A stretch of 57,338 nt of DNA from Reyranella soli (GTDB lineage: Bacteria; Pseudomonadota; Alphaproteobacteria; Reyranellales; Reyranellaceae): NCBI RefSeq assembly GCF_007992495.1, contig NZ_BKAJ01000008.1, positions 1-57,338 on the forward strand, given 5' to 3'. A program made the position numbers and the translations under genes. Numbering within the stretch: the first letter of the stretch is position 1; every line of letters starts with the position of its first letter. Positions 23,963-32,302 of this stretch are shown piece after piece. Below the pieces are notes generated by a model, which saw only the letters and a list, made by a program, of their open reading frames with translations, did no database searches and was not told the DNA's origin.

Positions 23963-25537
23963 CTAGCGCGCCCGCGAGCGGCCGCCGACCAGAAGGATCA
24001 GCGGAATGGCCATCGCCGAGGCGAGCGTATAGAGACCGAAGGCGTTGATGTAGCCCAGCATCGCGGCCTGCCGGCTGATCTCCTTTGAGAGCTTGGCCAG
24101 GCCCGTGACCGTCTCGGTGTCCCAGGCGCCGGTCACCCAGGGCAGCAGGAGCGAGCGGTTGAAGGGGTTCACCATCTCGACCAGGCGGCTGTAGTTGGCG
24201 CTCGAGGCGCGTACCACCTCGGCGACGCAGATCGAGATGAAGAAGCTCGAGCCGATGTTACGCAGCAGGTGATAGACAGCGGTGCCCTCGGCCAGGTTGG
24301 CCGAGCTGGTGGTGGCGAAGGTCGCCAAGGTGAGGGGCACCCAGATGACGCCGATGGCGATGCCTTGGACCAGGCTGTTGGCCATCAAGGTGGCGGCGTC
24401 GACGTTGAGGTCGAGCGCCATCAGCCACAGGCCGGAGATCACCTGCAGGGCGAAGCCGCCGATGAGGCCGATGCGCGGATCCATGCGGCCGACGAAGATC
24501 GCGATGAAGAAGCCGATGGTAGCGCCGACGCCGCGGGCGGCGATGATCTCGCCGATCAGCATGTCGGGAAAGCCGGCATGCTGCTGCAACAGCGGCGGCA
24601 GCAGCACCATGGGCGTGAAGTTCAGCATGCCGTAGATCATCACCAGCACGAGGCCGAGCGCGTAGTTGCGGTCGCGCAGCAGGCCAAGATTGAGGAACGG
24701 CCGCCGCGCCGTGAGGCTGTGGGCGATGAAGATCCAGAAGGCGAGGATGGCGACGAAGGTCTCGATCAGGATCTCGCCCGAGTCGAACCAGTCGAGCCGC
24801 TGGCCACGCGACAGCACCAGCTGCACACAGGCGATGGCGACGGAAAGCGAGAGGAACCCTGTCCAGTCGAGCGCAATGCGTCCCGTTGGACGGTCGGCCG
24901 GCAAGGTGAGGCGCAGGCCGATGAACGAGATCAGGCCGACTGGCACGATCATGTAGAACGCCCAGCGCCAGCTGTAGAGCTCCGACAACAGGCCGCCCAA
25001 GGTCGGGCCGATCACCGGGCCGATGACCACGGCCATGCCGAAGATCGACGTCACGAGGCCCTGCTGCCGCTTGGGGAAGGCGTCGAGCAGGATGGTCTGC
25101 GACAGCGGGATTACCGGCGCCCCCAGGGCGCCCTGCAGGACGCGCCACAGGATCAGCGTCTCAAGCGAATTGGACGCGCCGCACATGAAGGTCGTCGCGG
25201 TGAACAGCAGCACCGACCAGGTCATGGTCTCGCGCCGGCCGAAGCGGGCGGCCAGCCAGCCCGTCATCGGCGTCATGACGGCGGTGGCCAGGATGTTGAA
25301 GGTCATCGCCCAGGCGATCTCGTCCTGGGTGGCCGACATGGTGCCCTGCATCTGCGGCAGCAGGGTCGAGGCGATCAGCAGGGTGGTGGCGTAGAGCGTC
25401 GAGCCCATCACCACCATGACCAGGATCAATACCCGGCGGCCGACCGAAAAGGCGTCGGCCGGGCTAGGCGCCGCCGGGGGAGCGGCGGGGCTGGGGATCG
25501 CGGCTTCAGCCGTCGTGCCATCAGCGCTTGAAGTCAT
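23963..25537 (-). CDS. DHA2-family MFS multidrug exporter (EmrB/QacA type)
   Basis: 524 aa from the ATG at 25535-25537, with about 14 membrane segments, as usual in DHA2 drug/H+ antiporters. LAARFGRRETMTWSVLLF matches motif A, and GPVIGPTLGGLLSELYSWRWAFYM matches antiporter motif C and the loop after TM5. The N-terminal 30 residues are Ala/Pro-rich and cytoplasmic. It faces marR across a 31-bp gap containing a near-perfect dyad. The partner membrane-fusion protein is encoded just after marR, so the three form a regulated efflux locus. Confidence 0.93.
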   Translation of the reverse strand: MTSSADGTTAEAAIPSPAAPPAAPSPADAFSVGRRVLILVMVVMGSTLYATTLLIASTLLPQMQGTMSATQDEIAWAMTFNILATAVMTPMTGWLAARFGRRETMTWSVLLFTATTFMCGASNSLETLILWRVLQGALGAPVIPLSQTILLDAFPKRQQGLVTSIFGMAVVIGPVIGPTLGGLLSELYSWRWAFYMIVPVGLISFIGLRLTLPADRPTGRIALDWTGFLSLSVAIACVQLVLSRGQRLDWFDSGEILIETFVAILAFWIFIAHSLTARRPFLNLGLLRDRNYALGLVLVMIYGMLNFTPMVLLPPLLQQHAGFPDMLIGEIIAARGVGATIGFFIAIFVGRMDPRIGLIGGFALQVISGLWLMALDLNVDAATLMANSLVQGIAIGVIWVPLTLATFATTSSANLAEGTAVYHLLRNIGSSFFISICVAEVVRASSANYSRLVEMVNPFNRSLLLPWVTGAWDTETVTGLAKLSKEISRQAAMLGYINAFGLYTLASAMAIPLILLVGGRSRAR

Positions 25538-25547
25538 AGCCAAGTCT

Positions 25548-25567
25548 ATTGTAGCCTATGCAACAAT
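25548..25567. promoter_or_regulatory. MarR-type operator between efflux gene and regulator
   Basis: A 20-bp dyad with outer arms ATTGT (25548-25552) and ACAAT (25563-25567). Sixteen of the 20 positions are symmetric. It fills most of the 31-bp interval between the divergent starts of the MFS gene (25537) and marR (25569), so one bound MarR dimer would block both ribosome-entry and promoter regions. This is the usual arrangement for MarR autoregulation. Confidence 0.8.
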
Positions 25568-25568
25568 C

Positions 25569-26039
25569 ATGAGCCAAGCCGCCATGCGCAATACCGGCCC
25601 GGAGGACGACAGCTATATCGGCTACATGCTGTCCGATGTGGCCCGCCTGATCCGGACGATCTTCGACAGGCGCGTGCGCGACATCGGGCTGACCCGCGCC
25701 CAGTGGCTGGTCCTGACGCGGGTCTATCGCCGTCCCGGCGTCAGCCAGACCGAGCTGGCGGAGATGCTCGAAATCGATCGCGCCAGCGCCGGCCGCATGA
25801 TCGACCGCATGGAACGGAATGGCTGGGTCGAGCGGCGTCCGGACCGAACTGACCGGCGCATCAATCGTCTGCATCTGACGGACGAGGCGCGCAAGGTTCA
25901 TGCCGCCATGTGGGCGATCGCCGAATCGACGGTCGACGACGCCTTGTCGCCGCTCTCGGCAACCGAGCGTGAGCAGTACGCGGAGCTCACTGCCAAAGTG
26001 AAAGGCCGGCTGCAGAACCTCGCCGGCGCCGTGCCGTGA
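25569..26039 (+). CDS. MarR-family transcriptional repressor
   Basis: 156 aa from the ATG at 25569. The winged helix has VSQTELAEMLEIDRASAGRMIDRMERNGWVERRPDRTDRRINRL, i.e. recognition helix plus the basic wing (DRTDRR) that marks MarR proteins, flanked by N- and C-terminal dimerisation helices. It probably represses the divergent exporter and its own operon until a phenolic or drug-like ligand binds. Its stop overlaps the GTG of the membrane-fusion gene (GTGA), so regulator and pump component are coupled. Confidence 0.93.
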   Translation: MSQAAMRNTGPEDDSYIGYMLSDVARLIRTIFDRRVRDIGLTRAQWLVLTRVYRRPGVSQTELAEMLEIDRASAGRMIDRMERNGWVERRPDRTDRRINRLHLTDEARKVHAAMWAIAESTVDDALSPLSATEREQYAELTAKVKGRLQNLAGAVP

Positions 26040-27115
26040 GGCGCGGACAGGCCGGGCTGCGGCTCGTCCTGCTGGTCGTCATACCGCTGGTGGCGATCGC
26101 GGGCGGCGCGTTCTGGTGGCTGTCGGGCGGCCGCTACGTCAGCACCGACAATGCCTATGTGAAGGCGCATATCGTGCAGATCGCGCCCGAGATCTCGGGC
26201 CAGGTGCGTCGCGTGCTGGCGCGCGACCATCAGGAGGTCCACGCCGGCGATCCGCTGATGACCATCGAATCGCGACCCTTCAAGCTCGCGCTGGACAGCG
26301 CCGAAGCCGAGCTCGATGCGGCGCGCAACCAGGTCGAGACGCTGCGCGGCACCTGGCGCGAGGTCATGGCCGAGCTGGCCGACGCCGAGGCGCGCGCCGA
26401 CTACTTCAAGCGCCAGTGGCAGCGCCAGGAAGAGCTCGCGACCAAGGGCATAACCTCGGCCTCCAAGCGCGAGGAATCCCAGAACGACGCGCGGGCCGCC
26501 GCCGACCGCGTCACCTCGGTGCGCGAGAAGCTGCAGCGCGTGCTGGTGGCACTGAACGGCGATCCGCAGATGTCGGCCGACGAGCATCACCTGGTGCGCG
26601 ACAAGACCGCGGCCCGTGAGCGCGCGGCGCTCGATCTCGCGCGCACCACCATCCGCGCGCCGATCGACGGTGTCGTGGTGAACATGCGCGTGCAGCAGGG
26701 CGAGCAGGTCAAGGCCGCGGCGCCGCTGTTCGTGCTGGTGGTGGTGAGCCGGCCGTGGGTCGAGGCCAACTTCAAGGAGACCGAGCTGACGCACGTTCGG
26801 GTCGGCCAGAAGGCCACGGTGGTGCTCGACACCTATCCCGACGTGACCTGGGAGGCCGTGGTCGAGAGCCTGAGCCCGGCGACCGGCGCGGAGTTCGCCG
26901 TGCTGCCGCCGCAGAACGCCTCGGGCAACTGGGTCAAGGTGGTTCAGCGCCTGCCGGTGAAGCTCAGGCTGGCGCCACAGGCCGGTGAGCCGCCGTTGCG
27001 TGCCGGCATGACGGCGACGGTGAAGATCGACACCGGCCGCGAGCGCACGGTTGCGACGACGGTCGGCCAGATGCTGGGCGGCCGCAACGCGGACGCGGCG
27101 ACGGTCGAGAAGTGA
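26036..27115 (+). CDS. HlyD/EmrA-type membrane-fusion protein
   Basis: 359 aa. It has one N-terminal membrane anchor (LRLVLLVVIPLVAIAGGAFWWL), then a biotinyl-lipoyl half (STDNAYVKAHIVQIAPEISGQV), a coiled-coil hairpin (about residues 85-200, Ala/Glu/Arg-rich), the second lipoyl half (TIRAPIDGVVVNMRVQQGEQV) and a beta-barrel ending near the C-terminus. This is the periplasmic adaptor for the divergently encoded DHA2 pump. The GTG start overlaps the marR stop. No outer-membrane channel gene is nearby, so a TolC-like protein must come from elsewhere. Confidence 0.93.
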   Translation: MRRGQAGLRLVLLVVIPLVAIAGGAFWWLSGGRYVSTDNAYVKAHIVQIAPEISGQVRRVLARDHQEVHAGDPLMTIESRPFKLALDSAEAELDAARNQVETLRGTWREVMAELADAEARADYFKRQWQRQEELATKGITSASKREESQNDARAAADRVTSVREKLQRVLVALNGDPQMSADEHHLVRDKTAARERAALDLARTTIRAPIDGVVVNMRVQQGEQVKAAAPLFVLVVVSRPWVEANFKETELTHVRVGQKATVVLDTYPDVTWEAVVESLSPATGAEFAVLPPQNASGNWVKVVQRLPVKLRLAPQAGEPPLRAGMTATVKIDTGRERTVATTVGQMLGGRNADAATVEK

Positions 27116-27116
27116 C

Positions 27117-27146
27117 GGGAGCGCGGGCCGGAGGCCCGCGCTTCCC
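27117..27146. terminator. Hairpin between convergent genes (family B repeat half)
   Basis: A GC-rich stem with arms at 27117-27129 and 27133-27146, a three-base GGA loop and one bulge, lies exactly between the stop of the membrane-fusion gene and the stop of the convergent sulfatase gene. Both stops touch it. The stem GCGCGGGCC/GGCCCGCGC is the same core as the repeat at 44382-44434. It could act as a bidirectional terminator, although no long T-run follows. Confidence 0.65.
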
Positions 27147-28957
27147 TAAAGATTGAGGTTGGCGGCGTTGCCCCAGTCGATGAAATCCTTGAACGGCAGG
27201 AAGCTGCCGTCGTCGACGCCGATCTCGTTGGCGATCAGGGCATTCAGCTTGGCGTTCATGCGCGCGATCAGGTCGCGGTTGGCGTCGAAGTCGTAGGCGA
27301 GGTTCACGACCTCGTCGGGATCGGCCTGCAGGTCGTAGAGCTCGAGGTCGTTCTTGGCGCGCAGGTCGTCGAGCGTCGTCGGCGTGTTGAAGGCGCGGAA
27401 CGGGAAGTAGCGCGTGAAGCGGTAGCGCTCGTCGGTGATCGAGCGGATGGCGACGCGCAGCGACCAGTCGATCGGAAACAGCTCGATCGCCCTCAGTTGG
27501 TCTGTCTTCGCGACCTGCTTGTTGAACAACGTCTCGTACAGATACTTGGTGAAACCGGCATCGTGGACCATGAGCTGGCTGTAGCAGAACAGCACGCCGC
27601 CGCGCGTCCGGCTGAACTCGGGATTGACCGGCTGGCGCAGCAGCGGGGTCAGGTCCTTGCCCTTCATGCGCGCCATCACGTCAGCGACCGGCGTGGTCGC
27701 CTTGCCGGTCATGGCGACGAGGGTGGGCACGAAGTCGATATGCGACGTCGTTTCGCGGCAGCTCTGGCCGCCCGGGAAGGCGGGATGCACGACGATCATG
27801 GGCACGTGGTTCTGCTGGCTGTAGGCCGTCGTGCCCTTGCCGGAGAGGCCGCCGTGCGAGCCTAAGAGCTCGCCGTGGTCGGAGGTGAAGACGATGATGG
27901 TGTTGCTGGTGAGCCCGAGACGATCGAGCTGGTCCAGTACCTGCACGATCTGCTGGTCGACGTCGCGGATGGCGTTGAAGTAGTAGTTCTGGCGCATGCG
28001 CACGCGCCATTCGTCGTTGGGGATCAGCCCTGTCAGGTAGCCGTTGGCGTCGTGATAGATGCGGTGCGCGGCGACGCGACCCGGCGCGTCGAGCGCCTGC
28101 TGCCAGGTGTTCTGCAGCGGAAGGTTGTTCCATTCCTGCCGGTACAGTGAATCCGCAGGCGGGAAGGCGATGCCGAGCTTGGCGTCCTTGGCCTGGACCG
28201 GCTGCCCGGGCTGGTCGGTGTTGACCCACATCACGTCGTGCGGATTGACGAAGTTCACCGCGAGGTACCAGGGCTGCTGGCGGTCGGCCATCGGCCGGCC
28301 GTTGGCCTTGAGCCACTGCATGGCCTGCGCTGCGGTGATGGCGTCGTACTGGTAGCCGCCCAGCGCGCCCTCGATGTAGTCGCCGGAGCCGGTGTAGTCG
28401 TAGAAGCCGTAGTCCTTGTCCATCGTGGATTCGAACAGCGCCTTGATGTTGTTGGCGCGGTTCTCCATCGCCATGGCGCCGTTCAGGTGCCACTTGCCCT
28501 TGTAGGCGGTGTAGTAGCCGAGCTTGCGCAGGATCTTGCCGATGGTCGGCAGCTTGGGATCGAGGCTCTTCTGGTAGGGCACGCCGGCATTGTCGAAGAT
28601 GCCGTTGAGAGGCTGGTGCAGGCCGGTGTAGATCACCGCCCGCGAGGCCGAGCACATGTCGGCCGCGATGTGATGGTTCTCGAAGAAGGTGCCCGCGTTG
28701 CGCAGCCTTTCGCGGCCGGGCAGCGACACGGGCCACGTGTAGCCCATGTACTGTTCCTGGTCGGTCAGGATGAACAGGATGTTGTAGGCGCCGTCGTTCG
28801 AGCCCGGCGCGTCGGCCGAGGGGAACTTCGATTCGCTGCCGCCGGTGATGGCAGGAGCGGGCGCCTGGGCGACGGCGGTGTCGGCAGCCATCGTGGCGCC
28901 TGCGAGTGCGGCGCCGGACTTGAGGAACGTCCTGCGAGAGGAAGTTGGCTTGCTCAT
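27146..28957 (-). CDS. Tat-exported arylsulfatase/choline-sulfatase-like enzyme
   Basis: 603 aa. A twin-arginine signal SSRRTFLKSGAALAGATMA (residues 6-24) sends the folded enzyme to the periplasm. The sulfatase fold begins YNILFILTDQEQY (metal Asp D66). The formylglycine motif is CSASR (C102-R106), the C-x-A-x-R variant of the usual C-x-P-x-R. FTSDHGELLGSHGG gives the second metal site. It hydrolyses a sulfate or phosphonate ester; the substrate is not readable. A formylglycine-generating enzyme is required and is not in the window. Family A repeats adjoin its start. Confidence 0.92.
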   Translation of the reverse strand: MSKPTSSRRTFLKSGAALAGATMAADTAVAQAPAPAITGGSESKFPSADAPGSNDGAYNILFILTDQEQYMGYTWPVSLPGRERLRNAGTFFENHHIAADMCSASRAVIYTGLHQPLNGIFDNAGVPYQKSLDPKLPTIGKILRKLGYYTAYKGKWHLNGAMAMENRANNIKALFESTMDKDYGFYDYTGSGDYIEGALGGYQYDAITAAQAMQWLKANGRPMADRQQPWYLAVNFVNPHDVMWVNTDQPGQPVQAKDAKLGIAFPPADSLYRQEWNNLPLQNTWQQALDAPGRVAAHRIYHDANGYLTGLIPNDEWRVRMRQNYYFNAIRDVDQQIVQVLDQLDRLGLTSNTIIVFTSDHGELLGSHGGLSGKGTTAYSQQNHVPMIVVHPAFPGGQSCRETTSHIDFVPTLVAMTGKATTPVADVMARMKGKDLTPLLRQPVNPEFSRTRGGVLFCYSQLMVHDAGFTKYLYETLFNKQVAKTDQLRAIELFPIDWSLRVAIRSITDERYRFTRYFPFRAFNTPTTLDDLRAKNDLELYDLQADPDEVVNLAYDFDANRDLIARMNAKLNALIANEIGVDDGSFLPFKDFIDWGNAANLNL

Positions 28958-28961
28958 CAGG

Positions 28962-29046
28962 AAAGGTCCCTCGCTACGCTCGGGATGACAGCGGGTGTGT
29001 CGTCCGCACCGCCTGTCATCCCGAGGGCGGAGCCCGAGGGACCTTT
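28962..29046. repeat. Family A inverted repeat, short-spacer copy
   Basis: Arms at 28962-28991 and 29013-29046 pair over about 30 positions with one four-base indel, separated by a 21-nt spacer. The arm core is TCCCTCGCTACGCTCGGGAT. It fills the gap between the sulfatase start and the stop of the Asp-box protein gene. It shares its core with the perfect 30-bp repeat at 33730-33983 and the copy at 45859-45933. Confidence 0.88.
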
Positions 29047-29061
29047 AATGTAACAGCAAGC

Positions 29062-30114
29062 CTAGCCGCAAGCGACAGAATAGATATGCTGCACTTCGCC
29101 CGGCAGCGGCATCGCTTGCCAGGTCTTGCCGGCGTCCTGCGTCCCGAACACCTCGCCGTCGTAGCGGGCGCCGATATAGACCTGCTTGGGATCGCTGGGG
29201 TGCAGGCCGATCGACATGATCGTGCCGTGCACCTGGACCTTGTCGAAGCGCTGCCAGCTCTGGCCGCCGTCGGCGCTGCGATAGAGGCCGCCGTCGTGGC
29301 TCGCGGCGGCGACGGAGAGCGCCGCGTAGAGCGTGTTGGGCTCGGTCGGCGAGGCCTTGACGTCGCGGCCGTAGGTGGTGGGCGAGAAGCGTCCGACCTC
29401 CATGTCCTGCCAGCTCTTGCCGCCGTCGCGGGTGCGGAACAGCCCCATGCGCAGCGCCACGATCGGCGAATCGGGGTCGGCCGCGTTGATCGTGACGGCA
29501 TGGCCGTCGAGCATGCCCTCGGCGGTGGTGTCGCTCACGATCTTGCTCTTGAGATGCGGCCGCTCGGAAAGCTCGATCAGCCCGGCGCTGCAATCCTGCC
29601 AGGTCTCGCCACCGTCAGACGAGCGCATCACGCCGTTGATCTCGAGCGCAGCGTAGATCTCGTCGGGCTTCTTGGGGTTCTGCGCCAGGCGCATCACGCG
29701 GGAAGCAAACGGCCCCGAGCAATGCGTGCCGATCTTCGGGGTGGCGAGCTTGCGCCAATTCGCGCCGCCATCGTCGCTGCGATAGACGTCGATCGGCGAG
29801 GCGCCGGCGAAGATGCGCTTGGGATCGCGGCTGTCGACCATGAAGCACCAGACCTGCTTCTTTTCGTCGGGGAAGCCGGTGCGGCGGAAGGTGGCGCCGC
29901 GATCGGTGCTGCGCCACACGCCGTCGCTGGTGCCGGCGAACACCGTCTCGGGATCGTTGGGATGCACGACGACGGTGTAGGCCTCGACGGCGCCCAGCAC
30001 GTGGTGCCAGTCGCCGCCATTGGCGGCGCGGCGGAAGACGCCGACTTTGCCCTTGTGGTCGGGCTTGCCGAAGTAGCCCGCGACGCCGACGTAGATCTGC
30101 GACTGCTCAGCCAT
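29062..30114 (-). CDS. Asp-box (BNR/sialidase-like) beta-propeller protein
   Basis: 350 aa. Six Asp-box repeats are readable: STDRGATFR, SDDGGANWR, SSDGGETWQ, TRDGGKSWQ, SADGGQSWQ and TQDAGKTWQ, spaced 45-65 residues apart, as in sortilin/VPS10, sialidase and YCF48 propellers. No sialidase catalytic Arg triad or Tyr is evident, and there is no signal peptide, so a cytoplasmic binding or structural role is more likely than glycosidase activity. It follows the ABC binding-protein gene by 15 nt in the same operon. Confidence 0.85.
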   Translation of the reverse strand: MAEQSQIYVGVAGYFGKPDHKGKVGVFRRAANGGDWHHVLGAVEAYTVVVHPNDPETVFAGTSDGVWRSTDRGATFRRTGFPDEKKQVWCFMVDSRDPKRIFAGASPIDVYRSDDGGANWRKLATPKIGTHCSGPFASRVMRLAQNPKKPDEIYAALEINGVMRSSDGGETWQDCSAGLIELSERPHLKSKIVSDTTAEGMLDGHAVTINAADPDSPIVALRMGLFRTRDGGKSWQDMEVGRFSPTTYGRDVKASPTEPNTLYAALSVAAASHDGGLYRSADGGQSWQRFDKVQVHGTIMSIGLHPSDPKQVYIGARYDGEVFGTQDAGKTWQAMPLPGEVQHIYSVACG

Positions 30115-30129
30115 GGCTCTCTCCTCGAT

Positions 30130-31341
30130 TTACTTCTTGATCATCGGGCATTCGCCCTGGTCGAGCGGGCGGAACGCCTCCTCGGCCGACATCTTGGTCA
30201 CGAGCTTGTAGTAGTCCCAGGGACCCTTGGACTCCGATGGCTTCTTGACCTCGAACAGGTACATGTCGTGCATCTTGCGGCCGTCGGCGCGGATGTAGCT
30301 CAGGCCGAAGACCGGGTCGTCCCACTTGATCTCCTTGAGCTTGGCCATCACGGCGTCGCTGTTGTCGGTGCCGGCCGCCTTCACGGCATTGAGGTACTGC
30401 AGCGCGCCGGAATAGAAGCCGGCCTGCACGCTGGTCGGCATCTTGCCGCCATGCTTGGCGGCGAAGCGCTTGGAGAAGGCGCGGGTCTTGTCGTTGAGGT
30501 CCCAGTAGAAGGCCTCGGTGAGGTTGAGACCCTGGGCGCGCTCGAGGCCGAGCGAGTGCACGTCCGACACAAACACGAGCAGGCCGGCGAGCTTCTGGCC
30601 GCCCTTGACGATGCCGAACTCGGACGCCTGCTTGATCGAGTTGATGGTGTCGCCGCCGGCGTTGGCCAGCCCGATCACCTTGGCCTTGGAGGCCTGGGCC
30701 TGCAGCAGGAACGACGAGAAGTCGTTGGTGTTGATCGGGTGCCGGACCTCGCCCAGCACCTTGCCGCCCGCCTTGGTGACGACGTTGGCGACGTCGCGCT
30801 GCAGGGCGTAGCCGAAGGCGTAGTCGGCGGTGAGGAAGAACCAGCTGTCGCCGCCGGCCTTGACCACGGCTGAGCCGGTGCCGTTGGCCAACGCGAAGGT
30901 GTCGTAGACCCAGTGCACCGTATAGGCGTTGCAGAGCTTGCCGGTGATGTCCGACGAGGCCGGATCGGGGGCGATGTAGATCTTCTTCTTGTCTGCGGCG
31001 ACGCGCGAGGTGGCGATCGACGAGGACGAGGCGCCAGCGCCCAGGATCACGTCGACCTTCTCGGTGTCGAACCAGCGGCCGGCGATGGTGGCGGCGACGT
31101 CGGCCTTGTTCTGGACGTCGGCCTGGATCATCTCGATCTTTTTGCCGTTGAGCGAGCCGCCGAAATCCTCGATTGCCATCTGGACCGCGATCACGGCGCC
31201 GGGGCCGTTGATGTCGGAATAGAGGCTCGACATGTCGGTGAGCACACCCAGCTTCACCGTGTCGTCCGTCAGTTGCTGGGCCGACGCTGGCGCGGCCATC
31301 GCCGCGACGGCCAATACTGCACCACAAAACGCACGCTTCAT
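30130..31341 (-). CDS. Branched-chain-amino-acid-type ABC substrate-binding protein
   Basis: 403 aa from the ATG at 31339-31341. Signal peptide MKRAFCGAVLAVAAMAAPASA. The mature protein has the Peripla_BP_6 layout: VKLGVLTDMSSLYSDINGPGAVIAVQMAIEDFGG at the start, KVDVILGAGASSSSIA, DYAFGYALQRDVANVV, and a C-terminal KPSESKGPWDYYKLV typical of LivK-like proteins that bind aromatic or other organic acids. No permease or ATPase genes adjoin, so this is an orphan binding protein that either borrows a transporter or has its partners elsewhere. Only the Asp-box gene is cotranscribed. Confidence 0.9.
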   Translation of the reverse strand: MKRAFCGAVLAVAAMAAPASAQQLTDDTVKLGVLTDMSSLYSDINGPGAVIAVQMAIEDFGGSLNGKKIEMIQADVQNKADVAATIAGRWFDTEKVDVILGAGASSSSIATSRVAADKKKIYIAPDPASSDITGKLCNAYTVHWVYDTFALANGTGSAVVKAGGDSWFFLTADYAFGYALQRDVANVVTKAGGKVLGEVRHPINTNDFSSFLLQAQASKAKVIGLANAGGDTINSIKQASEFGIVKGGQKLAGLLVFVSDVHSLGLERAQGLNLTEAFYWDLNDKTRAFSKRFAAKHGGKMPTSVQAGFYSGALQYLNAVKAAGTDNSDAVMAKLKEIKWDDPVFGLSYIRADGRKMHDMYLFEVKKPSESKGPWDYYKLVTKMSAEEAFRPLDQGECPMIKK

Positions 31342-31383
31342 AAAAGTCCCCTCCCAGGGCTTTGTTGTTGAGCGAAGCCTAAA

Positions 31384-31497
31384 GCACTTTCGGTCCGGCT
31401 GGAACAGCCGGACCGAAAGTGCCTTCTGGCCCGAGATCGCCCGTGCGCGCGTTTGCAACTGAACAGAGCCGCTTTGCGGCTCCGCTCAGTTGCAAAC
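31384..31497. promoter_or_regulatory. Two tandem perfect hairpins in a divergent intergenic region
   Basis: The 210 bp between the ABC binding-protein start and the dienelactone-hydrolase start hold two strong palindromes. The first has perfect 18-bp arms at 31384-31401 and 31405-31422 with a GAA loop. The second has perfect 12-bp outer arms (31451-31462 and 31486-31497) and an inner AGCCGC/GCGGCT stem. They may be regulatory, terminators for opposite transcripts, or repeats. They share no obvious core with families A or B. Confidence 0.8.
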
Positions 31498-31551
31498 CGC
31501 TCTAGCAAGGTGCTGGCATGGGCAACAAGCACGGGGAAGGAAACAAGTCGG

Positions 31552-32292
31552 ATGATCGAGAAGATTCTGGATGTCCCGACCAAGGACGGGGCGATGGAAA
31601 CCTTCGTTTGCTATCCGGAACGGGGCGGGCCGTACCTGCCGGTGTTGTTCCTGATGGATGCGCCTGGCATCCGCGAGGAGCTCTATGACATGAGCCGCCG
31701 GCTGGCGTCGGTCGGCTACTATGTGCTGCTGCCCAACCTCTATTACCGCGCGGGCAGGGACACCAAGTATGGCCCTGACGTCCTGGAGAAGGGCAGTGCC
31801 GAGCAGGCGCGCATGCGGTCGGTGCGCACCAAGATGACGATCCCGCCGGTGATGGACGACGTCGCCGCGCTGATCGCCTTCGCCGATTCACAGAAGGAAT
31901 CGAAGAAGGGACCGGTCGGAACTCACGGCTACTGCATGAGCGGGCCGTATTCGCTGGCGGCGGCCGCGCGCTATCCCGACCGCATCGCGGCTGCGGCCTC
32001 GTTCTACGGTACCTGGCTGGTCAGCGACGCGGTCGAGAGCCCGCATCTCACGCTCGGCAAGGCCAAGGGCGAGCTCTACATCTCCTGCGCCGAGCACGAC
32101 GATCTCGCGCCGCCCGACATGGTCAAGGAGCTGAAGAAGCTGTTCGACGCCTCGGGCGCCAAGGGCGAGCTGGAGATCCATCCCGGCGTCCACCACGGCT
32201 TCGCCTTCCCGCAACGCTGGTGCTACGACAAGCCCGCCGCCGAGCGCCACTGGGAACGCCTGATCGCGCTCTATCGGCGGAACCTTGGCTAG
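31552..32292 (+). CDS. Dienelactone-hydrolase-family protein
   Basis: 246 aa from the ATG at 31552. Alpha/beta hydrolase with a cysteine nucleophile: GYCMSG (C128), acid residue in the CAEHDDLAPP loop, and His in PGVHHGFAFP, as in dienelactone hydrolases of chlorocatechol and protoanemonin pathways. Substrate is probably a lactone or ester. The HpaB-like flavin hydroxylase follows 10 nt later, so the pair could hydroxylate and then open an aromatic or unsaturated substrate; no ring-cleavage dioxygenase is seen. Confidence 0.9.
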   Translation: MIEKILDVPTKDGAMETFVCYPERGGPYLPVLFLMDAPGIREELYDMSRRLASVGYYVLLPNLYYRAGRDTKYGPDVLEKGSAEQARMRSVRTKMTIPPVMDDVAALIAFADSQKESKKGPVGTHGYCMSGPYSLAAAARYPDRIAAAASFYGTWLVSDAVESPHLTLGKAKGELYISCAEHDDLAPPDMVKELKKLFDASGAKGELEIHPGVHHGFAFPQRWCYDKPAAERHWERLIALYRRNLG

Positions 32293-32302
32293 GGAGGACG
32301 TC

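Noticed and set aside
27117..27146. Classic rho-independent terminator
   Set aside because: The stem is strong, but no T-run follows in either direction; kept only as terminator-like.
28945..30873. A 642-codon plus-strand open frame opposite the Asp-box and ABC binding-protein genes
   Set aside because: Mirror of two clear minus-strand genes; the Val/Gly/Ala-rich product has no recognisable fold.
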